Shown in pieces: positions 37,580 through 46,892 of a stretch of DNA of 64,000 nt (the stretch's first letter is position 1; the number at the start of each line of letters is the position of its first letter). This DNA comes from Yoonia sp. G8-12 (GTDB lineage Bacteria; Pseudomonadota; Alphaproteobacteria; Rhodobacterales; Rhodobacteraceae). The notes under the pieces are model-generated. The model was not told the origin of the DNA. It saw nothing but the letters and a program-made list of their open reading frames with translations, and did no database searches. A program made the position numbers and the translations under genes. Where the stretch lies: NCBI RefSeq assembly GCF_038443675.1, contig NZ_CP151762.1, forward strand, positions 3,534,001 to 3,598,000, given 5' to 3'.

Positions 37580-39984
37580 TCAAAGCGATGACACGCCTGC
37601 AGCGGCCATCAGACGGGTGGCTTCTTCTTCCATCAGACGCTCTTGGCCCGCGCCAGCGACCGCGATCCGCCCCTGTTCGAGGAACATGGGCAGGGAGAGC
37701 GGGGTGACGCGGTCGAGGTTCAGATGGTCGATCCGCCCTGCTGTGCGGGTCAGCATTTCCTCGATCCGGCCAAAATCAACAAGTCCGCGCATCGCCTCTT
37801 CGCGGGTGATCCATAGCATCAGGTGATCGGGATCGTACTTCGATAGGGTGTCATAGAGGATGTCAGAGGAAAACGTGGCCTGTCGTCCGCTTTTGCGGGC
37901 TTGGGGCAGGTTGAGTTCAATCAGGCCCGCAATCGTGGCTGCACCGCGGAATGTCCGTTTCATCACCGCATTGCCCGACAACCATGTTTCAAAATCCGCG
38001 CGCATATTGTCGGGTTGCAGCAAGGGGGTGGGGTCTGTGACAGGATCAAGGCCCCAGATCAGCGTCGCATAATCGGTCGCGACAAAGCCCATGGGATGCA
38101 GGTTCAATTCTTCCATGCGTTGGGTGACGAGCATGCCAAGCGTCTGCATCGCGTTGCGCCCCGCAAACCCGTAGATACAAAGATGATGGCGCCCTTCGTG
38201 CGGAAAGCTCTCAACAAGGATACGGTCTGCTTCAGGCAATTTGGAAAATTTGCGCTGCAGGCCCAGCCATTCAGCGGTATGTACGGGCAGTTCGGGCCAG
38301 TCAGGTTGGTCGAACATGCGCAAGATACGCTGCGACAGCTGGGTGGAATTGGCAAATTTCGTACCCATGAAGGTGGCGATTTTCGGCGTTTTGTCGGCGC
38401 GGCGCGATACCTCGACTGTCATTTCCTTCAGGCCCTCATACCGCACAACCTGCCCGCCGATCAAAAAGGTATCACCGGGGGTGAGGGTGGCGGCGAAGGC
38501 CTCTTCCACCTCGCCCAGGAGTTTGAAATTACCTTTCATGCGCACCTTGAGCGTGTCGGTATCCTGAATGGTGCCGATGTTCATGCGGATACGTTGCGCT
38601 GCCCGCGGGTCGCGCAACTGCCAGCGCCCGTCGGCGGCTTGCAGCAGACGTTTCCATTTGTCATAGGCGCGCAGGGCATAGCCGCCAGTGGCGCAGAAAT
38701 CGAGGCAGTCATCAAAGGCCGCGCGCGACAGATCGCGATAGGCACCGACAGTCTTGATTTCGCGGTAAAGCGCATCCGCGTCGAAGGGGCCAGCGCAGGC
38801 GGTGATCAGGATATGCTGACACAGCACGTCGCGGGGACCGGCACCTTTGGGGTCTCCGTCAAGGTCATGGGCTTTGACAGCCTCGAGTGCAGCGACACAT
38901 TCGACCACTTCAAAGCGGTTGGCGGGCACCAAAAGCGCCTTGGAGGGCGCGTTGTAGCGATGGTTCGCGCGCCCGATACGTTGCACCAGCCGTTTGACGT
39001 TCTTGGGCGCGCCAACCTGTATCACCAGATCAACGTCACCCCAGTCGATCCCCAGATCAAGCGAGCCTGTGCAGACGATCGCGCGCAATTGTCCGGCGAC
39101 CATCGCGCCCTCAACCCGTTCGCGTTGTTCGCGGGCGAGACTGCCGTGGTGGATGCCGATGGGCAGGTCGTCAGTATTGGCGAGCCAGAGGTTGTGAAAG
39201 AATATCTCGGCCTGCGCGCGGGTGTTGTGAAAGATCAGCGTTGTTCTGTGTTTCTTGACTTCGTCGAGCACCGCAGGGATCGCGTATTTGGCCCCGCCAC
39301 CGGTCCATGGGGGCTTTTCTTGCGTCACCAGCATAGAGATATCCGGATCAGGGCCAGGATCGGCCTTGATGATATCACAAGGATCAGGATGGCGGGCAAG
39401 TTGGCGCGCGATGGCATCCGGATCTTCGACGGTGGCCGAGAGCCCGACACGCCGCAGATCAGGGGCCAGCGTTTGCAGGCGGCTGAGCGCGAGCATGAGT
39501 TGGTCGCCACGTTTGCTTTCGGCCAATGCATGGATTTCATCGAGGATAATGCGTTGCAGGCCTTTGAAGATACGCGGCGCGTCTTCGTAGCTGGTGAGCA
39601 GCGCGAGCGATTCAGGGGTAGTCAGCAGGATATGCGGTGGATCGGCGCGTTGGCGGCGTTTTTGGGTATAGGTCGTGTCACCTGTGCGGTCCTCGATGCG
39701 GATGGGCAGGCTCATCTCTTCGACAGGGCGGCGCAGGTTGCGTTTGATGTCAGCGGCAAGTGCCTTGAGAGGGGAGACGTAGAGGGTGTGTAGGCCTTCA
39801 TGCGTGCCGTCAGCCAGTTCGATCAGGGAGGGTAGAAAACCTGCCAATGTCTTCCCGCCACCGGTCGGTGCAATCAGCATGAGCGCAGATGCCGATGCCT
39901 GATCGAGCATGGCCTGCTGATGCGGGTGGATGCTCCAGCCGCGGGTTGCGAACCAATCTTTGAAAAGGGGGGTAGGGCGGTCAT
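37580..39984 (-). CDS. ligase-associated DNA damage response DEXH-box helicase (Lhr-type), N-terminus frameshifted as written
   Basis: A superfamily 2 helicase of about 801 aa when restored. Walker A LIAPTGGGKTLAGFLPS, DEIHALAESKRGDQL, the SAT motif VGLSATVEDPDAIARQ and QRIGRANHRYNAPSKA are present, then Lhr winged-helix and C-terminal domains. As written the frame is open only from ATG 39910 (MLDQASA). The preceding codons (KDWFATRGWSIHPHQQA) are family-like but reach a start only if the G6 run 39967-39972 gains one base. They then join MTALPPLF from ATG 39982-39984. It overlaps pdeM downstream. Confidence 0.9.
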
Positions 39985-40008
39985 GTGGCTAAGGTGACGT
40001 GCGGGGGC

Positions 40009-40030
40009 GGTGCGTCAAGACGCACCTTAC
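40009..40030 (-). repeat. GTAAGG palindromic repeat, copy 1
   Basis: On the minus strand GTAA, then stem GGTGCGT, loop CTTG, stem ACGCACC. Same head, stem length and loop length as the two copies near 61.95-62.01 kb, but with different, compensating stem bases. Located upstream of the helicase gene. Confidence 0.7.
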
Positions 40031-40050
40031 ACTTTGCACGCTCAGCAACC

Positions 40051-40079
40051 AAAAACGCCTCCACACGGGAGGCCTTTTT
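40051..40079. terminator. bidirectional terminator after the tad-linked ATPase gene
   Basis: GCCTCC, a 5-base loop, then GGAGGC, flanked by A5 on the left and T5 on the right, so it can act on both strands. It lies 10 nt beyond the ATPase stop and marks the end of the tad locus. Confidence 0.85.
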
Positions 40080-40088
40080 GGTAGCAGC

Positions 40089-41399
40089 TTAGTGAACGAT
40101 GTCTTCTTCTTTCACGAACATGTTCGCCCATGCACGGTCAATGAGCTCGGGTGACATCTGATAGGGGATGCCCTCAAACTCGCAGATCGAAATCATCTGG
40201 TCGATCAGGAAGATCGGCTGATAGTTCGCATAAACATTGTCGATTTCCGGATAGCGGACGTTCAGCAGGTGCACGAGCGTGTCCTCATCCAGCGGCATCT
40301 TGCGTTTGCGGGCGACCATGGCGAAAATCTTGAGGAAGTCTTCCTGGTTCGGGCCATCAATCTTGATCTTATAGAAGATACGACGCAAGGCCGCTTTGTC
40401 GAAGATCGCGTTGGGGTGGAAGTTGGTCGAGAACACAACGAGCGTGTCGAAAGGCACTTCGAACTTTTCACCTGACTGCAGCGCAAGAATATCCTTGTTT
40501 TCTTCAAGCGGAACAATCCAGCGGTTCACAAGGGTCTGCGGCGGTTCTGCCTGACGGCCAAGGTCGTCCACGATGAAGATGCCACCGGTTGATTTCAGCT
40601 GCAAAGGGGCCTGATAGGTCCGTGCGGTCGGGTTATAGACAAGGTCGAGCATCGACAGGGACAATTCACCACCCGTAATCACGGTGGGGCGTTCGCAGCG
40701 TACGTAACGTGTATCGAACCGGCCCGAGGTGCGGCGCAGGCTGTTGGGGTCATCCACGTCGTCTTCGGCGGCGCTGTGGACGATCGGGTCATATACGGTG
40801 ATCACCTGACCGGAATATTCAATCGCGCGGGGCACATAGATTTTGTCACCCAGAGCGTCGCGAATACCGTTCGAGATCGAGGATTTACCGTTGCCGGGAG
40901 GTCCGTACATCAGGATCGACCGACCAGCGCTGACCGCAGGGCCGAGGTTGGAAAGAAGATCTTCCGGAAGCACAAGGTGCCCCATCGCTGTTTGCAACTG
41001 GTCGCGGGTCAGTTGGATATTGCGGATCGACTGGCGCTGGATCTGCTGGCGATAGATATCAAGCGGCACCGGCATCGCGCCATAGTATTCAGACTGGCCC
41101 AAAGCATCGAGCGCGCGCGCACGGCCCGCATCAGTCAGCTGATAGCCCATTTCATTGCCGCTATTTGCGTTGAGTGTTCCTGTTGCTTCCAGCAGGAGTT
41201 GGCCACGCGCCATGTCAACCAGTTCTTGCGTGACCGGGATTGGCAGGCAGATGGCACGGCTGATTGCCGAGACCAGATCAAGGTTCATGCGGAACATCGT
41301 CTTGATCAAAATATCGCGCATCATGGCCATCGGCAAAAGCATGGCTTCGAGGCTGCGCGGCGCTGGTGGCGCCATTACACTGGTTGTTTGCACGTTCAT
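40089..41399 (-). CDS. AAA ATPase associated with the Flp/Tad pilus locus
   Basis: A 436-aa protein with an ATPase core. Walker A LMYGPPGNGKSSISNGI near residue 167, Walker B FIVDDLGRQAEP near 280, sensor-like VVFSTNFHPNAIF, and an arginine region ALRRIFYKIKI. The N-terminal 150 residues are helical and have no recognised fold. From memory, homologues lie at the end of Flp pilus clusters in Rhodobacterales. No role has been shown to my knowledge; a chaperone-like or remodelling role in pilus assembly is a guess. Confidence 0.8.
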   Translation of the reverse strand: MNVQTTSVMAPPAPRSLEAMLLPMAMMRDILIKTMFRMNLDLVSAISRAICLPIPVTQELVDMARGQLLLEATGTLNANSGNEMGYQLTDAGRARALDALGQSEYYGAMPVPLDIYRQQIQRQSIRNIQLTRDQLQTAMGHLVLPEDLLSNLGPAVSAGRSILMYGPPGNGKSSISNGIRDALGDKIYVPRAIEYSGQVITVYDPIVHSAAEDDVDDPNSLRRTSGRFDTRYVRCERPTVITGGELSLSMLDLVYNPTARTYQAPLQLKSTGGIFIVDDLGRQAEPPQTLVNRWIVPLEENKDILALQSGEKFEVPFDTLVVFSTNFHPNAIFDKAALRRIFYKIKIDGPNQEDFLKIFAMVARKRKMPLDEDTLVHLLNVRYPEIDNVYANYQPIFLIDQMISICEFEGIPYQMSPELIDRAWANMFVKEEDIVH

Positions 41400-41523
41400 A
41401 TCAGGTCCCGCCCATCACAAATGAATCCCGGCCGCAGACTCAGCGGCAGTTGTCCCCGAGTTTAGTGGAAACTATGGCAAAATAGTGAATAAAGATGTGC
41501 CTGTCCAAGGCATTGGTCAAGAT

Positions 41524-42009
41524 TCAGAGATAAACAGCAGCATACACAAGATATAGTAGAAGAGTCATGCTGAGGGGGAAACCCTTAGGGAAGTACCTGC
41601 CGGCATTCCAGCTTTTCCACTGTGACACCGGGCGTTTCAGCGGTGTCAGCCGGAACAGCGTGTGAACGACCAACGCCCCCAACAGGCTGGCCGCGAAGAC
41701 CCTTAAGATCAATTCGATATCTGTCAGCACAAAGAAAGGGGCCATCGCAGCGATCAGCTTGGCGTCTCCGCCGCCCATCACGCGCAGTGCCCAAAGCGCC
41801 ATACAGACCACCAGAACGATGGGAAAATGCAGCCATTGCCACAGATACAATTCCCACCCAAAGGCAAAAGGCCCGAGCACCGCAAAGACGCCCAGCATGA
41901 CCGCCACCGTTTTATTGGTGATCTTCATGTCGCGCATGTCATTCCATGAAATGAACAATGCCAGCGGAAAGACGGCCGGAAGAAACCAGTAAGCAGCTTG
42001 GGCTGTCAT
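41524..42009 (-). CDS. cpaA: prepilin peptidase CpaA/TadV (A24 family)
   Basis: A 161-aa membrane aspartic protease that cleaves Flp prepilins. The two catalytic aspartates are visible in ISWNDMRDMKI (near residue 25) and RVMGGGDAKLIAAM (the GxGD motif). There are about five membrane helices. Small size is usual for TadV-type enzymes, which lack the N-methylation domain. Confidence 0.93.
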   Translation of the reverse strand: MTAQAAYWFLPAVFPLALFISWNDMRDMKITNKTVAVMLGVFAVLGPFAFGWELYLWQWLHFPIVLVVCMALWALRVMGGGDAKLIAAMAPFFVLTDIELILRVFAASLLGALVVHTLFRLTPLKRPVSQWKSWNAGRYFPKGFPLSMTLLLYLVYAAVYL

Positions 42010-42021
42010 TGCCTGTTACGC

Positions 42022-42876
42022 CTAGTTTCCAGTGTTGTTTTCAAGAGCTTCCAGTGCGCGCGCGGCTTCCTCAAAATACTGAGGATGCGTGTTGATCGCA
42101 TCATTCAGCAGCGATTTGCCAATTGTAATGTCGTTTTGCTTGATCGCGGCAAGGGCCATCGTGTGCATCAGTTGGGCGCGTTCAATCTGGGTCATCGGAA
42201 TGACCGGAATGGAATAGTTGCGCTGTGCACCGCGGGCCAGAACAAGGTTGTTCTTGGCGGTGAACATATTGCTGTTGAAACGCAGCGCATCACCAAACAT
42301 CCGCTCGGCGGCGGCATAATCGCCCCGTGTCAGTTTCGAGAAACCCCAGTTGTTGTAAACCGTGGCAGGGCGTGTGGTCAGACCGACGGCAGTTTCGTAG
42401 AAACTGTCTGCCTTATCCCACTGCTGACGGCTGTCCGCGACCATCGCTTCAAGTCGATAGCGTTGGAAGGTCTCATATGTTGGTGGCACTGTGTTCAGTG
42501 TTGCCGCCGCATCATCCCATTGGTTTGCCCGAATGAATGCATCAGCAAGCTCTACACGGTCCAAGTTTGATGCCTCTTCGTTTGCGACAACGGTCTGCCA
42601 GGCGGTGATGGCCTCGGTTGGTCGCTTCGCCCGGATCAGCGATTTTGCCAAACCACGCTGCAGGTCAATCCGCCCCGGATCGTTCGCGTTCGCGTTCGCG
42701 AAATAGCGCACGGCCTCATCGGGGTCGCCGACCGTGAGCATCACATCGTTCAGGTTGGTTTCGTCGATCACGTTCAGGTCTTGCAGGGCACGTTCCACCT
42801 GTGCCTCGCCAGATTGTTCACACGCGGACAACCCGACGGTTGCCGCAAAAAGCGTCAGTATAATTGGGTGGCGCAT
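42022..42876 (-). CDS. tetratricopeptide lipoprotein of the tad locus (TadD-like)
   Basis: A 284-aa protein with signal peptide and lipobox (FAATVGLSAC, Cys near residue 19) followed by TPR units such as PGRIDLQRGLAKSLIRAKRP, NRVELADAF-like and ATVYNNWGFSKLTRGDYAAA. TadD lipoproteins help secretin assembly in other Tad systems. It follows another TPR lipoprotein and precedes cpaA. Confidence 0.85.
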   Translation of the reverse strand: MRHPIILTLFAATVGLSACEQSGEAQVERALQDLNVIDETNLNDVMLTVGDPDEAVRYFANANANDPGRIDLQRGLAKSLIRAKRPTEAITAWQTVVANEEASNLDRVELADAFIRANQWDDAAATLNTVPPTYETFQRYRLEAMVADSRQQWDKADSFYETAVGLTTRPATVYNNWGFSKLTRGDYAAAERMFGDALRFNSNMFTAKNNLVLARGAQRNYSIPVIPMTQIERAQLMHTMALAAIKQNDITIGKSLLNDAINTHPQYFEEAARALEALENNTGN

Positions 42877-42903
42877 GTTTCTGCGTCCTTTTGCTGCTCT
42901 TGC

Positions 42904-43463
42904 CTATAGGTCCGACATCAATACAAAATCACCTGCACCGCGCCGGATCAGATTAAAGTTCTGATATTCTTGGTCATCAGTATTGCTCGGATTTTCTAAT
43001 TTTGCGAGCGCTAAGCGTAAATTGTCGCGGATTTCGTCCGAATTTCCATTATCCGCGGCAAATGCGCGACGGAAAACCTCACTGGCTTCGCCGATGTTGC
43101 CCTTTTCCATCAATATGACGCCCAGGTTGTTCCATGCGGGGGGAATGTCGGGTCTTCCTCCACAGCGCGGCGCAGCCACCGTTCTGCCTGTCCCAATCGC
43201 CCTAGGTTAAGATTGGCCGAGCCGATCGCGGACATTGTATCAACATTCAGGCCCTGTTGTGCTGCGGCACGATTATAGGCTTTCAGGGCAAGTTCATATT
43301 CACCTGCGGCCATAAGGCGATGGCCGACAATCAGGCCGTCCGCGCTTTCGCCGCGCGCCACGCCAGGTGCAAAGACGCCGTCTGATGAACGATTAAGGCC
43401 GCCTGTCGTGCAGGCGGCCAATGATATCATAACAAGGCCTATGTATAGCGGCCGCAGCATCAT
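42904..43463 (-). pseudogene. tetratricopeptide lipoprotein of the tad locus, frameshifted as written
   Basis: The N-terminal part has a lipoprotein signal (MMLRPLYIGLVMISLAACTT) and TPR sequence to AERWLRRAVEEDPTFPP. The C-terminal part PAWNNLGVILMEKGNIGEAS, to the stop at 42904, is in another frame. The break is in the six-base run 43138-43143; one more base gives a continuous 186-aa TPR protein. Its ATG overlaps the tadC stop. A short TadD-like protein. The break is probably a sequencing error. Confidence 0.85.
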
Positions 43464-44440
43464 TGCAGGTTAGCCTCAAGGTTAACGGCAATCGCGTAGA
43501 TGGATGGCCCAATCAACATCGCCATCAGCGGCGGTACGGTCAGCATCATTGTTGCGAGCGTCATCTTTGTTGGCAGTTTGTTGGCCTTTTCCTCGGCCCG
43601 CATAACGCGTTTGTCGCGCATTTCCGAGGAATAGACCCGCAGCGCATCCGCGATTGACGTACCAAATTGTGATGATTGCACCAGCACAGTGACAAAGCTG
43701 GAAATATCCGCAACACCGCAGCGATCGGACATATCTTTTAGAACGGTATTTTTGTCTTTGCCGGCCTTGGCCTCTTGGCTGACAATTTCGAACTCTTCGG
43801 CCAGTTCTGGGAAGCCAGATTTCAGTTCGCGCGCGACCCGGATAATTGACTGATCCAAGGACTGACCGGCCTCGACACAGACCAGCATCATATCAAGGCT
43901 GTCTGGGAATGCGTTTATGATAGCTTCTTGGCGCATTTGTTGGCGGCGTGTCACCCAGTACTTCGGCAGGACATAGCCAATACCGCCTGGGATCAAGATC
44001 CACATGGCAAGTTGCTGTGTGGTAGCTTCAACGCCTGTTGTCATCTGGAAGATCGTATAGGCTCCGCCGCAGAGAAGGCCAAAGATGCCCAACGCGAATT
44101 GCAAAAAGTTATAAATTCGTACTGAGTTCTTGCTGCGGTAACCGGCCTGCAGCAACTTCAACTTTGCAGCAGAGTACTCATCCGCGTTTTGCGGTTCCAG
44201 AAAGTTGGCATATTTTTCAAGCTTGTCTTTGCCGGAGGCAGAGCGCAGTTGCTTGCCTTTGCCCTTTTTTAGGGTTTCCGCCGAGGTATTCGCGGCCTTG
44301 ATCCGGTCGAGAGGATCGACCTCGCGCTTGAGCAGCACGGGAAGCGTGATCAAAATGAGAAAGACGCCCAGCAAACCGACGACCATCAACGGGCCGTATG
44401 GCCCCAACATGTCGGTGATCATTGTTTGAATGTTTTCCAT
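43460..44440 (-). CDS. tadC: Flp pilus platform protein TadC (type II secretion F domain)
   Basis: A 326-aa inner-membrane platform protein. It has an N-terminal helix (LMVVGLLGVFLILITLPVLL), a mid pair of helices, and the T2SSF domain with MLVCVEAGQSLDQSIIRVAR, SSFVTVLVQSSQFGTSIADA and KANKLPTKMTLATMMLTVPP. Lies 9 nt after tadB. Confidence 0.95.
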   Translation of the reverse strand: MENIQTMITDMLGPYGPLMVVGLLGVFLILITLPVLLKREVDPLDRIKAANTSAETLKKGKGKQLRSASGKDKLEKYANFLEPQNADEYSAAKLKLLQAGYRSKNSVRIYNFLQFALGIFGLLCGGAYTIFQMTTGVEATTQQLAMWILIPGGIGYVLPKYWVTRRQQMRQEAIINAFPDSLDMMLVCVEAGQSLDQSIIRVARELKSGFPELAEEFEIVSQEAKAGKDKNTVLKDMSDRCGVADISSFVTVLVQSSQFGTSIADALRVYSSEMRDKRVMRAEEKANKLPTKMTLATMMLTVPPLMAMLIGPSIYAIAVNLEANLQ

Positions 44441-44449
44441 CTGGGCCCC

Positions 44450-45415
44450 CTAGACCTTAATGTTAACCAAGGACCGCATCACAATGAGGTTCACCACAAG
44501 AAATGCAACCACAATCAGAACAGCGGGAATGAAGAGCGGGCTGGTCATAACTTCATCATAATAGTCAGGCTTCACAAGGTTGATGCCAAGCAATGCCACA
44601 ACGGGGAACGCCGACAGCAAGTTGCCGGACCATTTCGCCTCGGCAGTGATCGCGGCGACGCGGCGGAAAAGGCGGAACCGCGCGCGGATCACTTTGGCCA
44701 GACCGTCCAGAATTTCAGCAAGGTTACCACCGGATGTTTGCTGGATCGTCACCGCAACCGCCAGAAAGCGCATGTCCTGATTATCGAGCCGTTCCGCCAT
44801 CGCCTTGAGCGTTTCGCCCATATCGCGACCATAGGCGGCCTCATCAGAAATCATGCCCATTTCTGTACCCAATGGGTCTGGTACTTCGCGTGCCACAATG
44901 CTGACCGCCGATGAAAACGGGTGACCGACGCGCAGCGAACGCACCATCAGTTCGACCGCTTCCGGTAGCTGTTCCGCAAGCATGTTCATGCGTTTTTTGG
45001 CTTTGCCATTCACCCAAACATAAACGCTGCCGATGCCCATAAGCACCGCGACGAGTGCGCGGATCGGAACGCCCACAGCGGTCAATGCCGTCAAGAGGGC
45101 AAAAGAAACACCGCTGAGGACAACCATCATGATCATTAACTGAATCGGTGTAAAAGCAATATTGGCTTTTTGTGCACGATCCGCCAGCAAAGAGTAGATC
45201 GGGATGCTCTGCGACTTCATGTGTTGGGTCATCTCCTTGCGGAGTTGGTCCAGCACCTGTTCGCGGCTTCCGCCTTTGTCGAGCATGTCCAGACGGCGGT
45301 TGACCTTGCCATCCATGCTGATCGACTTGCCAAAAATGACAAGGTAAGCGCCCTGAACCAGCGCCAGAACGGCGACAAAAATCAGAACGTAAATAAGTGG
45401 TTCGACTGAAATCAT
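44450..45415 (-). CDS. tadB: Flp pilus platform protein TadB (type II secretion F domain)
   Basis: A 321-aa partner of TadC. It has an N-terminal membrane helix (PLIYVLIFVAVLALVQGAYL), paired central helices, and the T2SSF domain with LRVGHPFSSAVSIVAREVPD and FLAVAVTIQQTSGGNLAEIL. It starts 5 nt after the cpaF stop. Confidence 0.95.
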   Translation of the reverse strand: MISVEPLIYVLIFVAVLALVQGAYLVIFGKSISMDGKVNRRLDMLDKGGSREQVLDQLRKEMTQHMKSQSIPIYSLLADRAQKANIAFTPIQLMIMMVVLSGVSFALLTALTAVGVPIRALVAVLMGIGSVYVWVNGKAKKRMNMLAEQLPEAVELMVRSLRVGHPFSSAVSIVAREVPDPLGTEMGMISDEAAYGRDMGETLKAMAERLDNQDMRFLAVAVTIQQTSGGNLAEILDGLAKVIRARFRLFRRVAAITAEAKWSGNLLSAFPVVALLGINLVKPDYYDEVMTSPLFIPAVLIVVAFLVVNLIVMRSLVNIKV

Positions 45416-45420
45416 GTCGG

Positions 45421-46881
45421 TTACTCCGCAACCATCGGTTCAAAGATGGCAGGTGGAAGGTCATAACCCCAGAGCTTAAAGCGCTCGGAGAAGTGGCTAC
45501 GAACACCGGTGGCGGTGAAGTGACCGATGATCTTGTTGTCCGGCGTCAGGCCCACGCGCTGATACCGAAAGATTTCCTGCATCGAGATCACATCGCCTTC
45601 CATACCGGTGATTTCGGTGATTGACGTCATGCGGCGCGAACCATCCTGCAAACGTGACGCCTGTACGATAAGGTTTACAGCCGACGAAATCTGGCTGCGC
45701 ATCGCCTTGATCGGCATTTCGATACCGGCCATCGCGATCATGTTTTCCAGACGCGAAACACCGTCGCGGGCGCTGTTGGCGTGGATCGTGGTCATGGATC
45801 CATCGTGGCCGGTGTTCATGGCTTGCAGCATGTCGATGACTTCTTCGCCACGGGTCTCACCCACGATGATGCGGTCTGGTCGCATCCGCAGGGCGTTTTT
45901 CAGACAATCGCGCTGGGAAACGCCGCCTTTGCCTTCCACGTTGGGTGGACGGCTTTCCATCCGGCCCACATGCGTTTGTTGCAACTGAAGTTCCGCTGTA
46001 TCCTCGATTGTCAGAATACGCTCTGCGTCGTCGATAAAGCCGGACAGCGCGTTGAGGGTTGTCGTTTTACCAGAACCCGTACCGCCGGAAACGATAATAT
46101 TGAGGCGGGTGGAAACGGCAGCTTGCAGATATGCGGCCATCTCCTCGGTAAAGGCGCCGAACTTAACAAGTTCTTCGATGCCGAGTTTGTCTTTCTTGAA
46201 CTTACGAATGGACACCAGCGAACCATCGACAGCGATGGGAGGGACCATTGCGTTAAAACGTGATCCATCGGCAAGACGGGCGTCAACATAGGGGTTGGAC
46301 TCGTCGACGCGGCGACCAACGGCAGACACGATCTTGTCGATAATCCGCAGCAAATGCCGTTCGTCTTTAAACGTAATGTCGGTAAGTTCCAAACGTCCGT
46401 CACGTTCAACAAAGATCTGCTGTGGGCCGTTGACCAGAATATCGTTGACAGTTTCGTCTTTGAGCAGTGTTTCAAGAGGACCAAGGCCTGTTACTTCAAA
46501 AAAGAGGTCTTGGCTCAGGGTTTGGCGCTCGTCGCGGTTCAGCACGATACCCATCTCTTCGAGGGTTTCGTTGGCGATCGCGTTGATTTCTGTTCGCAGC
46601 TCTTGCTCGGATGCGCTTTCCAGCGCGGCAAGGTTCAGGTTGTCCAACAGGGCCTTGTGAAGTTCAAGTTTGATTTCGCCCAAGCGTTCCTTGCGGCGCT
46701 TTTCTTTGTCCATCGGGGCCACTTCCCCCGGGCGCCTTGCCTGTGTCGTTTTGTGCATGGGCTTGCGCCCTTCATCAGGCTTTGCCACAGGAACCGCTGC
46801 CACGTCAATTTTAGAAGGAGCCGCAGGCGCGGCTGGGCCTGCATCCTTTGGCAGATTTGGCTTTTTATATTTAGAAAACAT
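45421..46881 (-). CDS. cpaF: Flp pilus assembly ATPase CpaF/TadA
   Basis: A 486-aa secretion ATPase powering pilus extension and, in Caulobacter, retraction. Walker A NIIVSGGTGSGKTTTLNALS near residue 260, the Asp box DTAELQL, Walker B MRPDRIIVGETRGEEVIDM, and the His box TGHDGSMTTIHANSARDGVS. ATG 46881 (MFSKYKK) is preceded by GAGAGG at 8 nt; a TTG five codons earlier is less likely. Confidence 0.96.
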   Translation of the reverse strand: MFSKYKKPNLPKDAGPAAPAAPSKIDVAAVPVAKPDEGRKPMHKTTQARRPGEVAPMDKEKRRKERLGEIKLELHKALLDNLNLAALESASEQELRTEINAIANETLEEMGIVLNRDERQTLSQDLFFEVTGLGPLETLLKDETVNDILVNGPQQIFVERDGRLELTDITFKDERHLLRIIDKIVSAVGRRVDESNPYVDARLADGSRFNAMVPPIAVDGSLVSIRKFKKDKLGIEELVKFGAFTEEMAAYLQAAVSTRLNIIVSGGTGSGKTTTLNALSGFIDDAERILTIEDTAELQLQQTHVGRMESRPPNVEGKGGVSQRDCLKNALRMRPDRIIVGETRGEEVIDMLQAMNTGHDGSMTTIHANSARDGVSRLENMIAMAGIEMPIKAMRSQISSAVNLIVQASRLQDGSRRMTSITEITGMEGDVISMQEIFRYQRVGLTPDNKIIGHFTATGVRSHFSERFKLWGYDLPPAIFEPMVAE

Positions 46882-46892
46882 ATTGTTACCTC

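Noticed and set aside
37901..39793. A 630-codon open frame on the plus strand opposite the Lhr helicase
   Set aside because: It is the complement of a clear helicase gene in a GC-rich genome and shows no family motif or plausible start; antisense open frames of this kind are common at this base composition.
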